This document shows positions 13,755 through 16,492 of a stretch of DNA of 16,492 nucleotides, piece after piece. The stretch is taken from the NCBI GenBank assembly GCA_017504065.1, contig JAFVRU010000036.1, positions 1 to 16,492 on the forward strand, written 5' to 3'. The DNA comes from Clostridia bacterium. Lineage in GTDB: Bacteria > Bacillota > Clostridia > Christensenellales > Borkfalkiaceae. Made by a program: the position numbers and the translations under genes. The notes beneath the pieces are model-generated. The model did not search any database. It was not told the origin of the DNA and was given only the letters and a program-made list of their open reading frames with translations. How positions within the stretch are numbered: position 1 is the first letter of the stretch; every line of letters starts with the position of its first letter.

Positions 13755-14586
13755 CTCCGACGAATACGAGCGTCGCGCTCCCCGTCATGAATACCGTTTC
13801 GTCCGTCCAACGAATGGTCAAATCCCCGCCGCGAAGCCGTACGATAATATCCGCGTTTCTATCCGCATAGCCGTTGAGCACGCAAGCCACCGCTACGGCG
13901 CAAGCGCCCGTGCCGCACGCCCACGTTTCTCCGCTGCCGCGCTCCCAAACCCGCATTTTTACGTCGTTGCGAGCCAAGACTTCCACGAACTCCGTATTCA
14001 CCCGTTCGGGGAACATCGGGTCGTTTTCGAATTTCGGGCCGAGCGTTTCCAAATCCAACCCGTCGGGGGCTTGGAATACGACGCAATGGGGATTGCCCAT
14101 CGAAACGCAAGTGAGCGCATACCTGCCCCCCGCAATTTCCTTTTCGAGCGCCACAATCTTCTCTTTGTCAAACCCGTCGAGCTTGACGGGAATTTCCGCA
14201 GGCGTCAATACGGGCGCGCCCATGTCCACACGGACCGTTTGCACTTTGCCGTTTTCGACGGATAAGTCCAAAGTCTTGATTCCGCTGAGCGTTTCAATCG
14301 TTAAATGCGTTTTTTGCGTTTTTCCGAAATCGTATAAAAATTTTCCGACGCAACGAATGGCGTTGCCGCACATTTTCCCTTCGCTGCCGTCCGCGTTGAA
14401 CATACGCATTTTCGCGTCGGCAACCCTAGAAGCGCAAATCATGACGATTCCGTCGCCGCCGATCCCTTTATGTCGATCGGAAAGCTCGATCGCAACCCGC
14501 TCGGGGTCTTGCAATTCGTCCTGTAAACAATCGAAATAAATATAATCGTTGCCGATGCCGTGCATCTTATAAAAAGTCGTTTTCAT
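13741..14586 (-). CDS. dapF: Diaminopimelate epimerase
   Basis: A 281-residue cofactor-independent epimerase converting LL- to meso-diaminopimelate. Both catalytic cysteines are in their motifs: C73 in K-M-C-G-N-A-I-R-C and C224 in A-C-G-T-G-A-C-A. Also present are the N-terminal K-M-H-G-I-G-N-D-Y (7-15), G-I-G-G-D-G (41-46), N-P-H-C-V-V-F (165-171) and E-R-G-S-G-E-T (215-221). The ATG is three bases after the purA stop, implying translational coupling; no strong ribosome binding site is visible (GGAAA inside the purA end). Length is normal. The reaction directly follows that of DapL, encoded next. Slightly unusual is its position straight behind purA. Confidence 0.97.
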   Translation of the reverse strand: MKTTFYKMHGIGNDYIYFDCLQDELQDPERVAIELSDRHKGIGGDGIVMICASRVADAKMRMFNADGSEGKMCGNAIRCVGKFLYDFGKTQKTHLTIETLSGIKTLDLSVENGKVQTVRVDMGAPVLTPAEIPVKLDGFDKEKIVALEKEIAGGRYALTCVSMGNPHCVVFQAPDGLDLETLGPKFENDPMFPERVNTEFVEVLARNDVKMRVWERGSGETWACGTGACAVAVACVLNGYADRNADIIVRLRGGDLTIRWTDETVFMTGSATLVFVGEIEL

Positions 14587-14589
14587 CGT

Positions 14590-15864
14590 TTAGAACATTT
14601 CCACGTACGCGTCGCGTTCCGCGCCTACCGATACGTACTTGATCTTACAATCGCAAGCCTTTTCAATATACGCGATATAATCGAGCGCTTCCTTGGGCAA
14701 ATCTTCTTTCTTGCGGCACTTGGAAATGTCGCAGTTCCAGCCCTTTACCGTCGTGAATACGGGTTTGCAATCGTCCAAAACGTCGATGAACGGGAATTCG
14801 TGAATAACTTTACCGTCCAGCTCGTACGCTTCGCAAATTTCGATTTCTTCATAGCCCGAAAGTACGTCCATTTTGGTAAGCGCAATTTCTTTCGCGCCTT
14901 GGCAACGGATACCGTATCTCGAAGCCACGACGTCGAACGGACCTACGCGACGGGGTCTGCCCGTAGCCGCGCCGTATTCCCCGCCGAGATCGCGCAAGAA
15001 CTTCGCCTTTTCCCCGAAATATTCCGCCGTGAACGGACCTTCGCCCACGCACGTGGAATACGCTTTCATAATCCCGACCGAGTTGTCGAGTTGAAGCTGC
15101 GGTACGCCCGCGCCGATGGGAGCGTACGCCGCGATCGTCGAAGACGACGACGTGTAGGGATGGATACCGAAATCGATATCCCGCATCGCGCCGAGTTGCG
15201 CTTCGAACATAATATTCTTGCCCTGCGCGTTCGCTTCCGTCAAATACAAGCCCACGTCGCAAATGAACGGAGCGAGTTTCTTGCCGTATTCTTCAAAATA
15301 CGCGATCATGTCTTCCGTCTTGACTTCGTCCGCATGATACCCGCCGACAACGGTCAAGTTCTTCCATTCCACGATGTCTGCGATCCGCGCGTACATCTTT
15401 TCCGTATTCAAAAGCTCGCCCATACGGAATGCTTTTTTATAATATTTATCCGCATAAACGGGACCGATTCCGCGACGGGTCGAACCGAATTTCTTGCCCG
15501 CCAAACGGTCTTCTTCCAAACAGTCCTGCAAAACGTTGTAGGGCATGGTGATAACCGCGCGATCGGAAATCTTCAAATTTTCGGGCGTGATCTTGATCCC
15601 TGCTTCTTGCAAGCGTTCCATTTCGCCGCAAAGATGCTTGATGTCGATGACCATACCGTTCCCCATGACGTTTACGACGTTTTCCCGCAAAATCCCCGAC
15701 GGCAAAAGGTTCAAAATGAATTTACCGCGTTCGTTGATGACCGTATGTCCGGCGTTATTCCCGCCTTGATAACGACATACGACGTCGAATTTTTCGGAAA
15801 GCAAGTCGACCATTCTGCCCTTGCCTTCGTCGCCCCAGTTGATACCGCAAATAGATGTAAGCAT
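14590..15864 (-). CDS. purA: Adenylosuccinate synthetase
   Basis: A 424-residue GTP-dependent enzyme that joins IMP and aspartate to adenylosuccinate, the first committed step to AMP. Family marks: the N-terminal P-loop-like W-G-D-E-G-K-G-R (10-17) with catalytic D12, N-N-A-G-H-T-V with H40, G-N-G-M-V-I-D (68-74), R-G-I-G-P-V-Y-A-D-K (about 151-160), and the switch region G-R-P-R-R-V-G-P-F-D. Length is typical. An AGGAAGG ribosome binding site stands seven bases ahead of the ATG. It heads the minus-strand operon that continues with dapF and has a perfect sigma-A promoter about 110 bases upstream of the start. Both AMP and DAP synthesis consume aspartate, a possible but unproven reason for the pairing. 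Confidence 0.97.
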   Translation of the reverse strand: MLTSICGINWGDEGKGRMVDLLSEKFDVVCRYQGGNNAGHTVINERGKFILNLLPSGILRENVVNVMGNGMVIDIKHLCGEMERLQEAGIKITPENLKISDRAVITMPYNVLQDCLEEDRLAGKKFGSTRRGIGPVYADKYYKKAFRMGELLNTEKMYARIADIVEWKNLTVVGGYHADEVKTEDMIAYFEEYGKKLAPFICDVGLYLTEANAQGKNIMFEAQLGAMRDIDFGIHPYTSSSSTIAAYAPIGAGVPQLQLDNSVGIMKAYSTCVGEGPFTAEYFGEKAKFLRDLGGEYGAATGRPRRVGPFDVVASRYGIRCQGAKEIALTKMDVLSGYEEIEICEAYELDGKVIHEFPFIDVLDDCKPVFTTVKGWNCDISKCRKKEDLPKEALDYIAYIEKACDCKIKYVSVGAERDAYVEMF

Positions 15865-15981
15865 ATTTTTACCTTCCTATGGTTTTTACCGTTTTTCTAC
15901 CCATTCTAAACGCGAAAAAAACGAGAAATTCAGCCTTTTTCGCCAAAAATCCCCTATTAACGCATTTTAAAATACGGCTTT

Positions 15982-16010
15982 ATTATAGCGTATTTTTCTT
16001 TGCTTGTCAA
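15982..16010 (-). promoter_or_regulatory. Consensus promoter of the purA-dapF-dapL operon
   Basis: On the minus strand, perfect TTGACA (16005-16010), 17-base spacer and perfect TATAAT (15982-15987). The resulting leader of about 110 bases has an 8-bp inverted repeat (GCGAAAAA / TTTTTCGC, about 15912-15944) but no purine-riboswitch core that I can recognise. Confidence 0.9.
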
Positions 16011-16088
16011 GTGCATAATACGCACTTTTCGATTTTTTCGTGAATTGCTTGTTTTACAAAAATTTTTTAAAAATAACGCACTCGACTA

Positions 16089-16117
16089 TTGACAATTTTC
16101 GAAAAACGGGGTATTAT
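16089..16117 (+). promoter_or_regulatory. Promoter of the NUDIX gene
   Basis: Perfect TTGACA (16089-16094), 17-base spacer, TATTAT (16112-16117). The expected leader is about 30 bases and contains AAGGAG at 16139-16144. The promoter is divergent from the purA promoter, with about 80 bases between the two -35 boxes. Confidence 0.85.
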
Positions 16118-16152
16118 ATATAGGAAAGTATATTAGATAAGGAGAAAAATTT

Positions 16153-16492
16153 ATGTATTGTAGAGAATGTGGTGAAAAACTCACCTTACGTTTTTGCGAA
16201 AACGAAGGCTTAATCCCCTACTGCGCGAAATGTCAGTCGTATATGTTCCCGCAGTTCAACATTGCGGTTTCGATGGTAGTAACCAACCGCGCGCAAGATA
16301 AAATCCTGCTCGCAAAGCACGTCGAAGACGACGATTTCATTTTGTTTGCAGGATATATCAAAAAAGGCGAAAACGCGGAAAAGACCATTCCAAGAGAAAT
16401 CAAGGAAGAACTCGGTTTGGACGTTGTCAAAGCCAAATATATGTCGTCCCGTTACCACGGCAAAAAGGACGTCTTGATGTTGAACTTCATCG
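16153..16492 (+). CDS. NUDIX hydrolase with N-terminal zinc ribbon, partial
   Basis: The first 113 codons of a gene cut by the right edge. An N-terminal zinc ribbon has C3, C6, C24 and C27 in two C-x-x-C pairs, as in NudC-type NADH pyrophosphatases and related proteins. It is followed by a NUDIX fold with a complete NUDIX box at residues 67-89: G-x5-E-x7-R-E-I-K-E-E-L-G-L, with all metal-binding glutamates. The family hydrolyses nucleoside diphosphate-X compounds; the substrate cannot be told. The S-Q-P-W-P-F-P-x-S block that marks NudC should follow the box and lies past the edge. The AAGGAG ribosome binding site is eight bases before the ATG. An additional cysteine is at position 15. Confidence 0.88.
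   Translation, partial: MYCRECGEKLTLRFCENEGLIPYCAKCQSYMFPQFNIAVSMVVTNRAQDKILLAKHVEDDDFILFAGYIKKGENAEKTIPREIKEELGLDVVKAKYMSSRYHGKKDVLMLNFI

Noticed and set aside
14560..15909. 449-codon plus-strand frame opposite purA
   Set aside because: It mirrors purA and has no ribosome binding site or family motif; its composition is the reverse-complement shadow of a conserved gene.
15865..15975. Purine riboswitch in the purA leader
   Set aside because: The characteristic three-way-junction core with its conserved loops was not found; only a simple inverted repeat is present.

Overview
The window reads as a piece of a Gram-positive Clostridia-type chromosome, most likely an uncultured, gut-associated Firmicute. 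The reasons are strong AAGGAG-type ribosome binding sites, several near-perfect sigma-A promoters (TTGACA-17-TATAAT) in AT-rich gaps, a DUF1540 protein, the DapL route to diaminopimelate, the MEP isoprenoid route, and an LtaS-like sulfatase-fold enzyme. Base and codon use look uniform, so I see no sign of an acquired island. No phage, transposase, CRISPR array, rRNA or tRNA was recognised.

Layout. 1-347 (-) is the N-terminal end of rpoB, with its own perfect promoter about 250 bases upstream. 716-3482 (+) is a compact housekeeping operon: rqcP (ribosome quality control), a fused ispD-ispF (two steps of the MEP pathway) and radA (recombination helicase), closed by a bidirectional hairpin. 3528-4688 (-) is a stand-alone PTS EIIC-like permease. 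4874-5044 (-) is a small cysteine-rich DUF1540 gene that is easy to miss. 5161-6583 (+) is rplI followed by a YitT-family membrane protein. 6774-7049 (+) is a monocistronic HU gene with perfect promoter and terminator. 7095-7748 (-) is a small membrane protein of probable CmpB-like type. 7908-9248 (-) is a GH1 beta-glucosidase with its own promoter and terminator.

9514-15864 (-) is one tightly spaced five-gene run, transcribed purA, dapF, dapL, an unknown six-helix membrane protein and an LTA-synthase-like enzyme. A single perfect promoter lies ahead of purA and a strong hairpin lies past the last gene. It joins AMP synthesis, late meso-diaminopimelate supply for peptidoglycan and probable polyglycerol-phosphate or other envelope-polymer synthesis, so a cell-envelope theme is reasonable. 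16153 to the end (+) is the start of a zinc-ribbon NUDIX hydrolase.

Most genes are ordinary core genes. I did not find a convincing new biological system. The items most worth a second look are the unknown membrane protein next to the LtaS-like enzyme and that enzyme's acidic inserts, the small DUF1540 gene, the facing promoters and repeated GGAGAAATT elements in the rpoB leader, the HU protein with arginine losses in its DNA-binding arm, and two unexplained structured intergenic elements near 7.8 kb and 9.45 kb.
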